Below, in pieces: positions 16,546-24,356 of a DNA stretch of 64,000 bases; the stretch's first letter is position 1; each line of letters starts with the position of its first letter. This DNA is from WQXF01 sp031553615. Lineage in GTDB: Bacteria; Bacillota; Clostridia; Christensenellales; Aristaeellaceae. The translations under genes and the position numbers were made by a program. The notes under the pieces were generated by a model, which ran no database searches, was not told where the DNA came from, and saw only the letters and a program-made list of their open reading frames with translations. Location: contig JAVBLJ010000008.1 of the NCBI GenBank assembly GCA_031553615.1, positions 62,001 through 126,000 of the forward strand, written 5' to 3'.

Positions 16546-17538
16546 ATGAAAGCCCACCTGAGCTGCAAGGATGCGGTGGCCGCCTGCCTTGCGGGCAAAC
16601 GGTTCACCATCGCCCTGCTCTCCGATGAGGAGAAGCCCATGTCCATGCACAATCACGATTGCCTGGAACTGTACTACTCGGTGTGCGGCGGAAAGCAGTT
16701 CTTTGTGAACGATCGGCTCTACGACGTGGCCGACGGCGATCTGTTCATCATCAATCAATTTGAGACGCACAAACCGGTGCTGGCCGAGGCCGCGCATCAC
16801 GAGCGCATCGTGCTCTCCATCCACCCCGATTATCCGGCCACGCTCTCCACGCCCGACACCGATCTGGCCGCCTGCTTCCTCCAGCGCCCGCCCGGTTTTT
16901 CGCATCGGGCGCACACCGGCAAGGCCGAGCGCGCCCAGTTCAATGCGCTCATACGGCGCTGCTTGAGCGCCCAGGGCTTCGGCGCGGATGTGCAGGAAAA
17001 CGCGCTCTTCACCGAGCTTTTGCTGCTGATTCGCGCGCTATACGAGCCTGCCTCTTCGGGGCATGGCGCGTCAAGTCAAGGCAGAGCCGACCGCGATGCA
17101 TCGGATCGCGGCGAACCGGGACGCGGCGCTTCTGAACACGGCGCTTCTGAACACAATACTTCCGAACACAATACTTCTGAACACAATACTTCTGAATATA
17201 ATGCAGCCGGAAAGACCGCGTCCGGCGCGCTGGTGGGCGAAATCCTGATCCATATCAACGTACGCATCAGCCAGACGATCACCCTCGTCTCCCTGGCCGA
17301 GGCCTTCCACATGAGCGCCGGCTACCTCTCCCGCCTCTTTAAGCAGGAGACCGGCACCACCATCAGCAAGTACATCACCGCGCGGCGCATCAGCGTCGCC
17401 AAGCGCCTGCTGGCCGAGGGCTGCACCGTGCGTGAGGTCTGCGAGCGCTCCGGCTTCGGCGATTACACGCACTTCATTCGCGCCTTCGGGCAGGCGGTGG
17501 GGGTTTCACCGAAGCAGTACGCGATGCGGGGGACGTAG
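16546..17538 (+). CDS. AraC-family regulator, probably of kduI-kduD
   Basis: This 330-residue protein has an N-terminal cupin-like sensing domain (PMSMHNHDCLELYYSVCGGK near residue 27, then DGDLFIINQFETHKPV) and a C-terminal AraC DNA-binding domain. The latter has LVSLAEAFHMSAGYLSRLFK, then VCERSGFGDYTHFIRAF and the ending GVSPKQYAMRGT. Between them is a low-complexity linker built from repeated (G/N)xSEH pentapeptides, encoded by a 15-base tandem repeat at about 17125-17200. GGAGG precedes the ATG by 9 bases. Position and orientation suggest it senses a uronate and activates kduID; this is inference. A family B-type hairpin repeat follows the stop. Confidence 0.88.
   Translation: MKAHLSCKDAVAACLAGKRFTIALLSDEEKPMSMHNHDCLELYYSVCGGKQFFVNDRLYDVADGDLFIINQFETHKPVLAEAAHHERIVLSIHPDYPATLSTPDTDLAACFLQRPPGFSHRAHTGKAERAQFNALIRRCLSAQGFGADVQENALFTELLLLIRALYEPASSGHGASSQGRADRDASDRGEPGRGASEHGASEHNTSEHNTSEHNTSEYNAAGKTASGALVGEILIHINVRISQTITLVSLAEAFHMSAGYLSRLFKQETGTTISKYITARRISVAKRLLAEGCTVREVCERSGFGDYTHFIRAFGQAVGVSPKQYAMRGT
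17125..17200 (+). repeat. in-frame 15-base tandem repeat in the AraC linker
   Basis: About five copies of a unit like AATACTTCTGAACAC (encoding NTSEH) run in tandem, with GGC replacing AAT in the first copies. Units are a multiple of three, so copy-number change would alter linker length without breaking the frame. Confidence 0.85.
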
Positions 17539-17581
17539 GTGCGCGCGAGGGGACATTCGAGGGGACGGTTGGGGGGATAAT

Positions 17582-17627
17582 GCCTCCGGCGGCCCGCTTT
17601 TTTGAAAAAAAGCGGGGCAAAAAACTT
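17582..17627 (+). repeat. dispersed hairpin repeat, family E, copy 1
   Basis: GCCTCCGG, then GCCCGCTTTTTT (17592-17603) paired with AAAAAAAGCGGGGC (17605-17618), then CAAAAAACTT. A second copy lies at 41289-41333. Both follow a stop codon, here of the AraC gene by about 45 bases. It could end transcription in either direction. Confidence 0.85.
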
Positions 17628-17665
17628 AACTTAATTATTGCGGAAGCGTGATTTGGAGGGTGTTT

Positions 17666-18586
17666 ATGCTTTACGAGGGATTGGCGCTGCTGGCGGGCGC
17701 ACTCATCGCGCTCATGGTCACCGCCAATGGTTTGCTGGCGGCGCAGACTGGGCTTTGGATGAGCACGCTCATCATTCACGTGTGCGGGCTGGTCACGGTG
17801 AGCCTCATTCTGCTGGGTCGGCGCAAGCCGGTCACGCTGCGCGCACCTGGGGCACCCTGGTACCTGTACATCGCCGGGGTGGGCGGCGTGTTTACCACGG
17901 TGCTCAACAACCTCTGCTTCGATCCGCTCGGCGCGGCGCTCATGCTGGCCATGACCATCGTGGGCCAGCTGGTGGGCTCCTGCTTCATCGATCACTTCGG
18001 CTGGTTTGGCATGAAGCGCTACCCCTTCCGCGCGGGCAAGCTGGTGGGTTTCGCCATCATGGCGGCGGGGTTGGCGCTGATGGCGTTCTGGTCGCCCGCC
18101 AGCCTATCGCCCTCGCCCTTGCCCAAACTCGTCTATATCCTGCTGGCGCTGGTTACCGGCATCAATCTGGCCTTCACCAACACGCTGAACGCCGCCCTGG
18201 GCGCGCGCATCGGCATCTTCCCCGGTGCGCTGGTCAACTACATCGCCGGATTGTCGACCGTGGCGGTCTGCGTCACGGTGCTGGGCCGCTGGGCCGCGCC
18301 CGCCGGGTCGATCGGGCCGCTGCTGCTGACCGGCGGCGTGCTGGGCGTGCTCATCATCGCCATGACCAGCCTGGCCATGCCGCGCATCTCGGTGGTGTAC
18401 GCCACGCTGCTGCTGCTGGTGGGGCAGCTGGTGGCCGGCATGGCCGTGGACGCGGTGGGCAGGCAAACGATCCTGCCGCTAAAGATCGCCGGATGCGTGG
18501 CCATCGTTGCCGGGCTGCTGTACAACCTGCAGCTGGACAAGGGTGGCACAGACAAAACGGCGGAGAAAGAAAATGCACCGGGCTAG
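17666..18586 (+). CDS. DMT-superfamily transporter (DUF606/YdcZ type)
   Basis: This 306-residue protein has about ten transmembrane segments arranged as two similar halves. This matches DMT-type proteins made of two DUF606 units: VTANGLLAAQTGLWMSTLI opens the first half and GINLAFTNTLNAALGARIG the second. Single-unit DUF606 proteins are about 150 residues, so this is the fused form. The substrate is unknown. The ATG at 17666 follows GGAGGG by 7 bases. The downstream end carries a soluble tail (GGTDKTAEKENAPG). It is monocistronic, between the AraC regulator and a converging secreted protein. Confidence 0.85.
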   Translation: MLYEGLALLAGALIALMVTANGLLAAQTGLWMSTLIIHVCGLVTVSLILLGRRKPVTLRAPGAPWYLYIAGVGGVFTTVLNNLCFDPLGAALMLAMTIVGQLVGSCFIDHFGWFGMKRYPFRAGKLVGFAIMAAGLALMAFWSPASLSPSPLPKLVYILLALVTGINLAFTNTLNAALGARIGIFPGALVNYIAGLSTVAVCVTVLGRWAAPAGSIGPLLLTGGVLGVLIIAMTSLAMPRISVVYATLLLLVGQLVAGMAVDAVGRQTILPLKIAGCVAIVAGLLYNLQLDKGGTDKTAEKENAPG

Positions 18587-18675
18587 GGTGCATCCGGGGG
18601 TGCGGCAAAGGCCAGCGCATTTTCAGAGCGCCGAGGGAATCCCTCGGCGTGCTGCTCGGCTTATTCGGCGCTGCT

Positions 18676-19449
18676 TCAGCGTTGCGCCGCGACGCCCTCC
18701 GCCGGGTAAGGCCCCTTCTCCCCGCGGAAGGGCACATCGGAGACCGAGATGGTTTTATCGCCCTTGTTCCACAGCAGCGATAGGTTGGCGCACAGATACG
18801 AGCCCTCATCGTTCGTATAGCTGCCGCGCACAATCGCCAGACCGAGCTCGCCGTACTTCTCGAAAAGGGTCACATCCCCCTCGCTGGGGCTGCACAGGAT
18901 GCGCAGCAGCGCCTCGCGATCACGAACGCCCTCGCGCATGGGATAATCGTAGGTATCCACATGATCCTCCGACCACGCCTGAACCCAGCCGGTGGAGGGG
19001 CCGCCGTACAGCGCATCGAGCTGCTCCAGCAGCTCAAGGTAGAGCGAAAGCCTCTGCGCGAGGTACGCTTCTGCCGCGCTCTCGCTTCCGCGCACGATGC
19101 CTTCATCCATGAAATGCGCCGCCGCGCCATCCAGCACATTGCGCGCAAAGGAGATATCTACCTCGGCGGGCTGGCCGAACACCCGGAGCTCCGGCGGCGC
19201 TTGAAGCCGATAAAAGAAGGATTCCCCATTGTCCACGGGAACGCGACGAGACTCCTCGTCCCACTGATAATAGACGATGCGCTCGTAGGTGCAGCCCGCT
19301 TCCGTCGCGATCCGCTCCACGCATTCCTCTTCGCCGATCCCGCCCGGAATCTCGTTTAAGAAATCAAAGCACTCCACCGCAGCATGGGCGGCCCTCCCAA
19401 ACGCCGCCAGACACAGGGCTGCAAGCATCGCGCACACCTGCTTCTTCAT
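18676..19449 (-). CDS. secreted protein, unknown function
   Basis: This 257-residue protein has a signal peptide (KKQVCAMLAALCLAAFGRAAHA). The mature sequence shows no motif I recognise. It contains Cys in pairs near the N-terminus (VECFDF and EEECVERIATEAGC), a helical middle (YLAQRLSLYLELLEQLDALY), and a C-terminal strand-rich part with LCANLSLLWNKGDKTISVSD. AGGGAGGA precedes the ATG. It diverges from the next secreted protein with 136 bases between starts, and the two may share control. At its end a hairpin CGCCGAGGG/CCCTCGGCG at about 18630-18650 sits between it and the DMT gene. Confidence 0.7.
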   Translation of the reverse strand: MKKQVCAMLAALCLAAFGRAAHAAVECFDFLNEIPGGIGEEECVERIATEAGCTYERIVYYQWDEESRRVPVDNGESFFYRLQAPPELRVFGQPAEVDISFARNVLDGAAAHFMDEGIVRGSESAAEAYLAQRLSLYLELLEQLDALYGGPSTGWVQAWSEDHVDTYDYPMREGVRDREALLRILCSPSEGDVTLFEKYGELGLAIVRGSYTNDEGSYLCANLSLLWNKGDKTISVSDVPFRGEKGPYPAEGVAAQR

Positions 19450-19585
19450 CTTTTTATCCTCCCTCTTCCCCTTTGCACGCTATGTGGGTTACAATGGAAA
19501 CGAATCATCCTTCAAAAATACTCCCGAATGCTCCCGCCGTTGCTCCCTTCCTTCCCCCGACCAACCCGTGAAAGGATGGAACTCC

Positions 19586-20398
19586 ATGAAAAAGATGATC
19601 TCACGCGCGCTCTGCCTAGCCCTGACGCTGGCGCTCTCGCTCACGCTGGGCACAGCAGCCCTCGCCACCGAAACCCCGGCCATCTTCACCCGCGCGGACG
19701 GCATACTCTGCCAGGGGCAAGACCTATTCACCCTCTCCGGCGCGGAGATTTTCACCCTTTTGGGCACGCCGGATACGCGCCTCGACGGGGGCATCTCCGA
19801 GGCAACCAGCGAACACAGCGTGGTGTGGGTATACGATGGGATGGAGCTGCAGCTCTATGTTGACAGCACAAGGAACGAGGGCGGCCAGTGGGATGGCGAT
19901 CTGGCGCAGGTGCCCTGCGACCAGGCCCCGCTCAAGGTGCGCCGCGTCTCCGTGTCCCGCCCCGGCATCCCCGGGCCGCGCGGCATCGAGGTCGGCATGT
20001 CGCTGGAGGCGCTGTTGGCGCTGTTCCCTGCGCAGAACGATGCCTCGGCGGATTATGAGGATTTCGACGAGGTGCCGGTGAAGGTGCTCTACCAATACGC
20101 GCCGGATTTTGCCAGCGATGAGGAGCGGGAGGCGGCCTACGCGGGCGGAATGGGCCCGCTGCCGCCCTTCGGCAAGGTGATTGGGCCGATACCCGGCGAG
20201 GCGTACGATGCCTCGGTGGTGTTCAACTACTTCGACTGGGAGGCGAACCTGGATACCTTCCGAGAGGAAGCCGCATCGAACGACACGAGCATCGAATACT
20301 GGTCGTACATTTACTCCGTGCAATACATCTTCCGCGCCGAAAGCAAGGACGGCACCGTGACGGCCTACTCGCTCTATCAGGGAGCCACGGCGGAGTGA
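19586..20398 (+). CDS. secreted protein, unknown function
   Basis: This 270-residue protein starts with a signal peptide (ALCLALTLALSLTLGTAALA). I do not recognise the family. The mature region reads GILCQGQDLFTLSGAEIFTL, then RRVSVSRPGIPGPRGIEVGM and SLEALLALFPAQND. This recalls small extracellular proteins with PepSY- or SmpA-like beta folds in which 'GI.vGms.eevl..fG' is a recurring theme; homology is not established. The start is the ATG at 19586 with AAAGGATGG before it; longer in-frame starts are unsupported. It ends 56 bases before the FAH-family gene. Confidence 0.7.
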   Translation: MKKMISRALCLALTLALSLTLGTAALATETPAIFTRADGILCQGQDLFTLSGAEIFTLLGTPDTRLDGGISEATSEHSVVWVYDGMELQLYVDSTRNEGGQWDGDLAQVPCDQAPLKVRRVSVSRPGIPGPRGIEVGMSLEALLALFPAQNDASADYEDFDEVPVKVLYQYAPDFASDEEREAAYAGGMGPLPPFGKVIGPIPGEAYDASVVFNYFDWEANLDTFREEAASNDTSIEYWSYIYSVQYIFRAESKDGTVTAYSLYQGATAE

Positions 20399-20454
20399 CC
20401 CGGAGCGTGGATATACCCGAATGAACAGGCATAGTGCATTTAGGAGGAACAGCC

Positions 20455-21216
20455 ATGAGAATTGCCCGGATACGGATGGGAGAGCGGACGGCCTACGCCG
20501 TTCTCGAGGGGGATAACGCCTGCCTGCTGGCCAAGCCGCCCTTTGAGGGCATCGAAAGAACCGGAGAGACCGTGCCGCTGGCGCAGTGCACGCTGCTCGC
20601 GCCCTGCGAGCCCAGCAAGGCGGTGTGCGTGGGCCTGAACTACGCCGACCATGCGCGCGAGATGCAGAAGGATGTGCCCATCGAGCCGCTGTTCTTCCTC
20701 AAGCCGCCCAGCGCGGTGCTCGATCCGCTGGGCATAATCGATTACCCGCCGCAGACCTCTGACTTGCAGTTTGAGGCCGAGCTGGCGGTGGTCATCGGCA
20801 AGCGCGCGCACCGCATCTCCGTGGATCAGGTAAGCGAGCACGTGCTGGGCTACACCTGCTCCAACGACGTATCGGCCCGCGATTTGCAAAAGCTGGACGT
20901 GCAATACTCGCGCGCCAAGGCGTTCGATACCTTCTTGCCCCTGGGCCCCTGGATCGAGACCGAGCTGAACCCCGAGACCGCCGACATCCGCCTGACGCTC
21001 AACGGGGAGCTCAAGCAGAACTCGAACACCCGCTGCCTTATCACCCCAGTGGCGCAGATCGTGGCCCTGGCCTCGCAGATCATGACGCTGCTGCCCGGCG
21101 ACGTGATTCTGACCGGCACGCCCAGCGGCGCGCGCTCCATGCAGGTGGGCGATACGGTAAGCATCGAGATCGGCGGCATCGGCACGCTGACGAACACCAT
21201 CGGCATCGTGCGGTAG
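20455..21216 (+). CDS. fumarylacetoacetate hydrolase family protein
   Basis: This 253-residue protein belongs to the FAH superfamily, which hydrolyses or decarboxylates 2-oxo acid substrates with Mg2+ or Mn2+. Conserved parts are CVGLNYADHAREM near residue 58, FLKPPSAVLDP, LQFEAELAVVIGKRAH with the metal-binding Glu pair, and YTCSNDVSARDLQ. Further on are KAFDTFLPLGPWIE, and PGDVILTGTPSG near 220. Length matches bacterial 2-hydroxyhepta-2,4-diene-1,7-dioate isomerase-like members, but the substrate cannot be assigned. The ATG at 20455 has AGGAGGA 7 bases upstream; a GTG-containing extension is unsupported. A cluster of palindromic repeats follows. Confidence 0.88.
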   Translation: MRIARIRMGERTAYAVLEGDNACLLAKPPFEGIERTGETVPLAQCTLLAPCEPSKAVCVGLNYADHAREMQKDVPIEPLFFLKPPSAVLDPLGIIDYPPQTSDLQFEAELAVVIGKRAHRISVDQVSEHVLGYTCSNDVSARDLQKLDVQYSRAKAFDTFLPLGPWIETELNPETADIRLTLNGELKQNSNTRCLITPVAQIVALASQIMTLLPGDVILTGTPSGARSMQVGDTVSIEIGGIGTLTNTIGIVR

Positions 21217-21240
21217 ATTTCGCGGGGAATATTTCGTGGG

Positions 21241-21400
21241 GATATTTCGCCCTCACGGCGACCCCGAAGGATTCCTAAGGGCGACCGGAAAGCCCTTAGG
21301 TCGTGCGTGAGCACGAAACACCCCTGAAGCATTGCGGGGTATTTCGCCCTCACGGCGACCAGGGGGCTTTCCGGTCGCCCCCTGGACTCCTTCGGCGGCA
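21241..21400 (+). repeat. palindromic repeat family B, tandem cluster after the FAH gene
   Basis: Two diverged units are visible. One runs through CCTAAGGGCGACCGGAAAGC at about 21275-21298, the other through GCTTTCCGGTCGCCCCCTGG at about 21367-21386. Between them CGTGCGTGAGCACG and CCCTGAAGCATTGCGGGG form further hairpins. Related copies lie at 22874-22918, 29277-29320 and 38390-38515. The stretch 21401-21660 holds no gene; it has a GGCCCGGC/GCCGGGCC hairpin at 21493-21519 that may end transcription. Confidence 0.75.
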
Positions 21401-21678
21401 TCCGCGAGATTCGTAGTGACGCGATTCACATCGGCGCGATTTATGTCGGTGAGCTTCACATCACCAAACTTCCCCGCGAAACGGCAAAAACGGGCCCGGC
21501 TCCTTGGAGGGGCCGGGCCTATTGTGAAAGCCGCGTCCGGGGGGAACGCCGCTCGGTTGGTATTCGCGCTCAAGTTCGTTCCGCAAAGGTTCGCCGTCCA
21601 CTGTTCACTGTTCACCGACCCGCTACGTCCAGTCTACCGCACCTTTATGGCAGGTTTGTGGCGCAGCAGCGATCGGAA

Positions 21679-21689
21679 TATGATATAAT
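21679..21689 (+). promoter_or_regulatory. -10 region of the GNAT-phosphatase gene
   Basis: Overlapping TATGAT and TATAAT hexamers lie 47-57 bases before the start codon. A TTTGTG at 21655-21660 is a possible -35 for the first, at 18 bases. Confidence 0.5.
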
Positions 21690-21735
21690 AGAAAGAAATC
21701 TGCGGAAACGCGATAGACAAAGGCGGTAAAAAAGG

Positions 21736-22806
21736 ATGCTGGTTCGCTTTGCACGCCCCGAGGATGCGCCTGCGCTGCACGTACTCAACGAGCTTTTTAA
21801 CGGCGAGGGCAGCAACGCCGAACGCGCCATCGCCTCCTCGCTGGCCCACAATCGCCTGGAGCTGGTCTGCGTGGCCGAGGAACAAAGCGAGCTGGTGGGC
21901 TTTTGCTGCGGGCAGCTCTTCGATTCGCTGTGCTACAACGTGCGCTACGCCGAGGTGACCGAGCTGTTTGTGCTCGAATCGCACCGGCGCAGGGGCATCG
22001 CTTCACGGCTCATGGGCTTTATGGAGCAGGCCTTCGCCGCCCTGGGCATATTCGATTATCAGCTGTTCACCGGCGTGGAAAACGCCGGGGCGCAGACGCT
22101 CTATCGCGGCCTGGGCTACGCGGAAAGCGCCGAGCGCATGTTCCGCAAGCGCATCCCCCACCCCCAGGACGCGCCCCCGAATACACCTTCGAATACACCT
22201 TCCGACACGCACTCCGGCGCATATTCCGGCGCACATTTTGATGAAGTGACCATCTACTTTATCCGCCATGCGGAATCCGATCACGCGGTGCGGGAGGATT
22301 TCATTCGTCCGCTGACCGCGCGCGGCTTGGCCGACGCGGAGCGGCTACCCGAAGCGCTGGCGGGCGTGCGGTTCGACCGCATCTGCAGCAGCCCCTACCT
22401 GCGCGCGGTGCAGACGGTATGGCCGCTGGCACGCGCCCAGGGACTGCACTGCGAGCTGATCGAAGGCTTGCACGAGCAGCGCGTCGGCGAATGGGTGGAG
22501 GATTTTCGCCCGTTTGCGGAAAAGCAATGGGCCGATTTCCACTTCCGCCTGCCTGGCGGGGAGAGCCTGGCCGATACGCAGGCGCGCATGATCGGTGCGC
22601 TGCACCGCCTCGTGGAGGGCGCACCAGGCCAGACCTTGGCCATCGGCACCCACGGCGAAGCGCTGAGCACGGTGCTGCGCTACTACCGGCCCGGTTTTGG
22701 GTTTGCGGATTTCTGGCGCATCGTGCCCTTGCTGCCGTACGTGATCCGCCTTCGTTTGCGGGGCACGGAGTGCGTGGGCATGGAGGAAATCCCTCTCAAC
22801 CGCTAG
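21736..22806 (+). CDS. fusion of GNAT acetyltransferase and histidine phosphatase domains
   Basis: This 356-residue protein joins two complete domains. Residues 1-145 are a GNAT N-acetyltransferase: the acetyl-CoA loop is ELFVLESHRRRGIASRLM, followed by NAGAQTLYRGLGY. After a Thr/Ser/Pro linker of about 25 residues with repeated NTPS units comes a histidine phosphatase (phosphoglycerate mutase-like) domain. It has the catalytic YFIRHAESDH near residue 175, CSSPYLRAVQTV near 217 and IGTHGEALSTVLRYY near 303. I know no named protein with this pairing. It may modify and then dephosphorylate the same small molecule, but the substrate is unknown. The ATG is 12 bases after AAGGCGG. Confidence 0.85.
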   Translation: MLVRFARPEDAPALHVLNELFNGEGSNAERAIASSLAHNRLELVCVAEEQSELVGFCCGQLFDSLCYNVRYAEVTELFVLESHRRRGIASRLMGFMEQAFAALGIFDYQLFTGVENAGAQTLYRGLGYAESAERMFRKRIPHPQDAPPNTPSNTPSDTHSGAYSGAHFDEVTIYFIRHAESDHAVREDFIRPLTARGLADAERLPEALAGVRFDRICSSPYLRAVQTVWPLARAQGLHCELIEGLHEQRVGEWVEDFRPFAEKQWADFHFRLPGGESLADTQARMIGALHRLVEGAPGQTLAIGTHGEALSTVLRYYRPGFGFADFWRIVPLLPYVIRLRLRGTECVGMEEIPLNR

Positions 22807-22873
22807 ACGTTACCCGGGAAGAGGCTGCTATGTAAGTGGCTATTTCGCGAAAGGCTGTTTCGGGCTCGCGCCC

Positions 22874-22918
22874 GACCCAAGGGCTTTCCGGTCGCCCTTG
22901 GGAATCCTTCGGGGCTGT
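22874..22918 (+). repeat. palindromic repeat family B, copy after the GNAT-phosphatase gene
   Basis: CCCAAGGGCTTTCCGGTCGC continues into a complementary CCCTTGGG arm and the shared tail AATCCTTCGGGG. It lies about 70 bases after the stop codon and 34 bases before the proA start. Confidence 0.8.
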
Positions 22919-22951
22919 GGAAACAGCTCCCCATTCGAAAGGGGGATCCCT

Positions 22952-24250
22952 ATGACAAACATGCTGCAAATCGCTCAGGCCGCCAAGCAGGCCTCCATTC
23001 CCCTGGCCGCCACCGCGCATGAAACGCGGGCCGCCGCGCTGCTGGCCATCACCGATGCGCTGCGCGCCGATGCGGCGCTGATCTTCGCCGCCAATGCGCT
23101 GGATATCGAGCAGGCGAAGGCCGACGCGCTGGAAGCGCCGCTGCTCAAGCGGCTGCGGTTCGATGCCGCCAAGCTCGACGAGGTGCTCGGCGGCCTCACC
23201 GCGCTGGCCGCGTTGCCCGATCCCATCGGCGCAACCCAGCGGGCCACCGAGCTCTCCCCCGGGCTGACGCTCTATCGCGTGACCTGCCCCATCGGGGTGA
23301 TCGGCGTGATATTCGAATCGCGGCCCGATGCGCTGGTGCAAATCGCCTCGCTCTGCCTCAAGAGCGGCAACGCCGTGCTGCTCAAGGGAGGCCGCGAAGC
23401 CCTGCACACCAATCGCGCGCTGTTTGCCGCGCTGACCGGGGCGGCCCACGCGGTGGGCATACCCGAGGGCTGGGCGGGGCTGCTGGAAACGCGCGAGGAT
23501 GTGGCGCAGATGCTGCGGCAGGATGCGCTGATCGATCTGATCATTCCGCGCGGCAGCAATGCCTTTGTGCGCTACATTATGGAAAACAGCCGCATCCCGG
23601 TGCTGGGGCACGCCGACGGCATTTGCAGCGTGTACATCGATCGCGCCGCCGATATCGACATGGCCGTGCGGGTGGCGGTGGATAGCAAGGCGCAGTATGT
23701 GGCGGTGTGCAACGCGGCGGAGACGCTGCTGGTGCACCGCGAGATCGCTCCCCGCGCCCTGCCCCCGCTCGCGCAGGCGATGCGCGCGGCGGGCGTGGAG
23801 CTGCGCGGCTGCGCGCGCACGCAGGCGCTTATCCCCTGCACCGCATCCGCCGAGGCCGATTACGATACCGAGTTCCTCGGCTACACCATGGCGGTGAAAA
23901 TCGTGGATACGCTGGCCGAGGCGGTCGACCACATCAACACACACGGCTCGGGCCACACCGATTGCATCGTCACCGGCGATGCCGAAGCGGCGCGCACCTT
24001 CCTGGCGCTGGTGGATAGCGCGGGCGTATACCACAATTGCTCCACCCGCTTCGCCGATGGCTTCCGCTACGGCCTGGGCGCGGAGGTGGGCGTATCCACC
24101 GGCAAGATCCACGCGCGCGGCCCCATGGGCCTGGAAGGGCTGTGCACCTACAAATACAAGCTGCTGGGCGAAGGACAGATCGTGGGCGAGTTCGCGGAGG
24201 GGCTGCGGCAGTACACCCACCGCGCGGTGGATACGAGCTGCCCGATGTAG
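22952..24250 (+). CDS. proA: glutamate-5-semialdehyde dehydrogenase
   Basis: This 432-residue enzyme reduces gamma-glutamyl phosphate to glutamate semialdehyde with NADPH in proline synthesis. Family marks include GVIFESRPDALVQIASLCLK near residue 123, LKGGREALHTN and LIIPRGSNAFVRYI. The catalytic Cys sits in YVAVCNAAETLLVHR near residue 254. It ends with EVGVSTGKIHARGPMGLEGL, as usual for ProA. Length is normal (E. coli 417). The start at 22952 follows AAAGGGGG by 6 bases. The usual partner proB (glutamate 5-kinase) is not adjacent or anywhere in the window, so proA is orphaned here. Confidence 0.95.
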   Translation: MTNMLQIAQAAKQASIPLAATAHETRAAALLAITDALRADAALIFAANALDIEQAKADALEAPLLKRLRFDAAKLDEVLGGLTALAALPDPIGATQRATELSPGLTLYRVTCPIGVIGVIFESRPDALVQIASLCLKSGNAVLLKGGREALHTNRALFAALTGAAHAVGIPEGWAGLLETREDVAQMLRQDALIDLIIPRGSNAFVRYIMENSRIPVLGHADGICSVYIDRAADIDMAVRVAVDSKAQYVAVCNAAETLLVHREIAPRALPPLAQAMRAAGVELRGCARTQALIPCTASAEADYDTEFLGYTMAVKIVDTLAEAVDHINTHGSGHTDCIVTGDAEAARTFLALVDSAGVYHNCSTRFADGFRYGLGAEVGVSTGKIHARGPMGLEGLCTYKYKLLGEGQIVGEFAEGLRQYTHRAVDTSCPM

Positions 24251-24271
24251 GCCGCCCTCCCGGCATTGTGC

Positions 24272-24300
24272 TTGCGCTAGGCAATGCCGTGCATTACAAT
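24272..24300 (+). promoter_or_regulatory. promoter of the C11 peptidase gene
   Basis: TTGCGC (24272-24277) and TACAAT (24295-24300) are 17 bases apart. A CGGCATTG/CAATGCCG hairpin at 24261-24289 overlaps the -35 and may also end the proA transcript. Confidence 0.5.
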
Positions 24301-24356
24301 AGGAACGCAACAGATCCAAACGAAAGAATAGAAGCAAAAAAGTGGAGGAAACATTC

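Noticed and set aside
17125..17200. CRISPR-like array
   Set aside because: The 15-base units are contiguous, without spacers, and in frame within the AraC gene.
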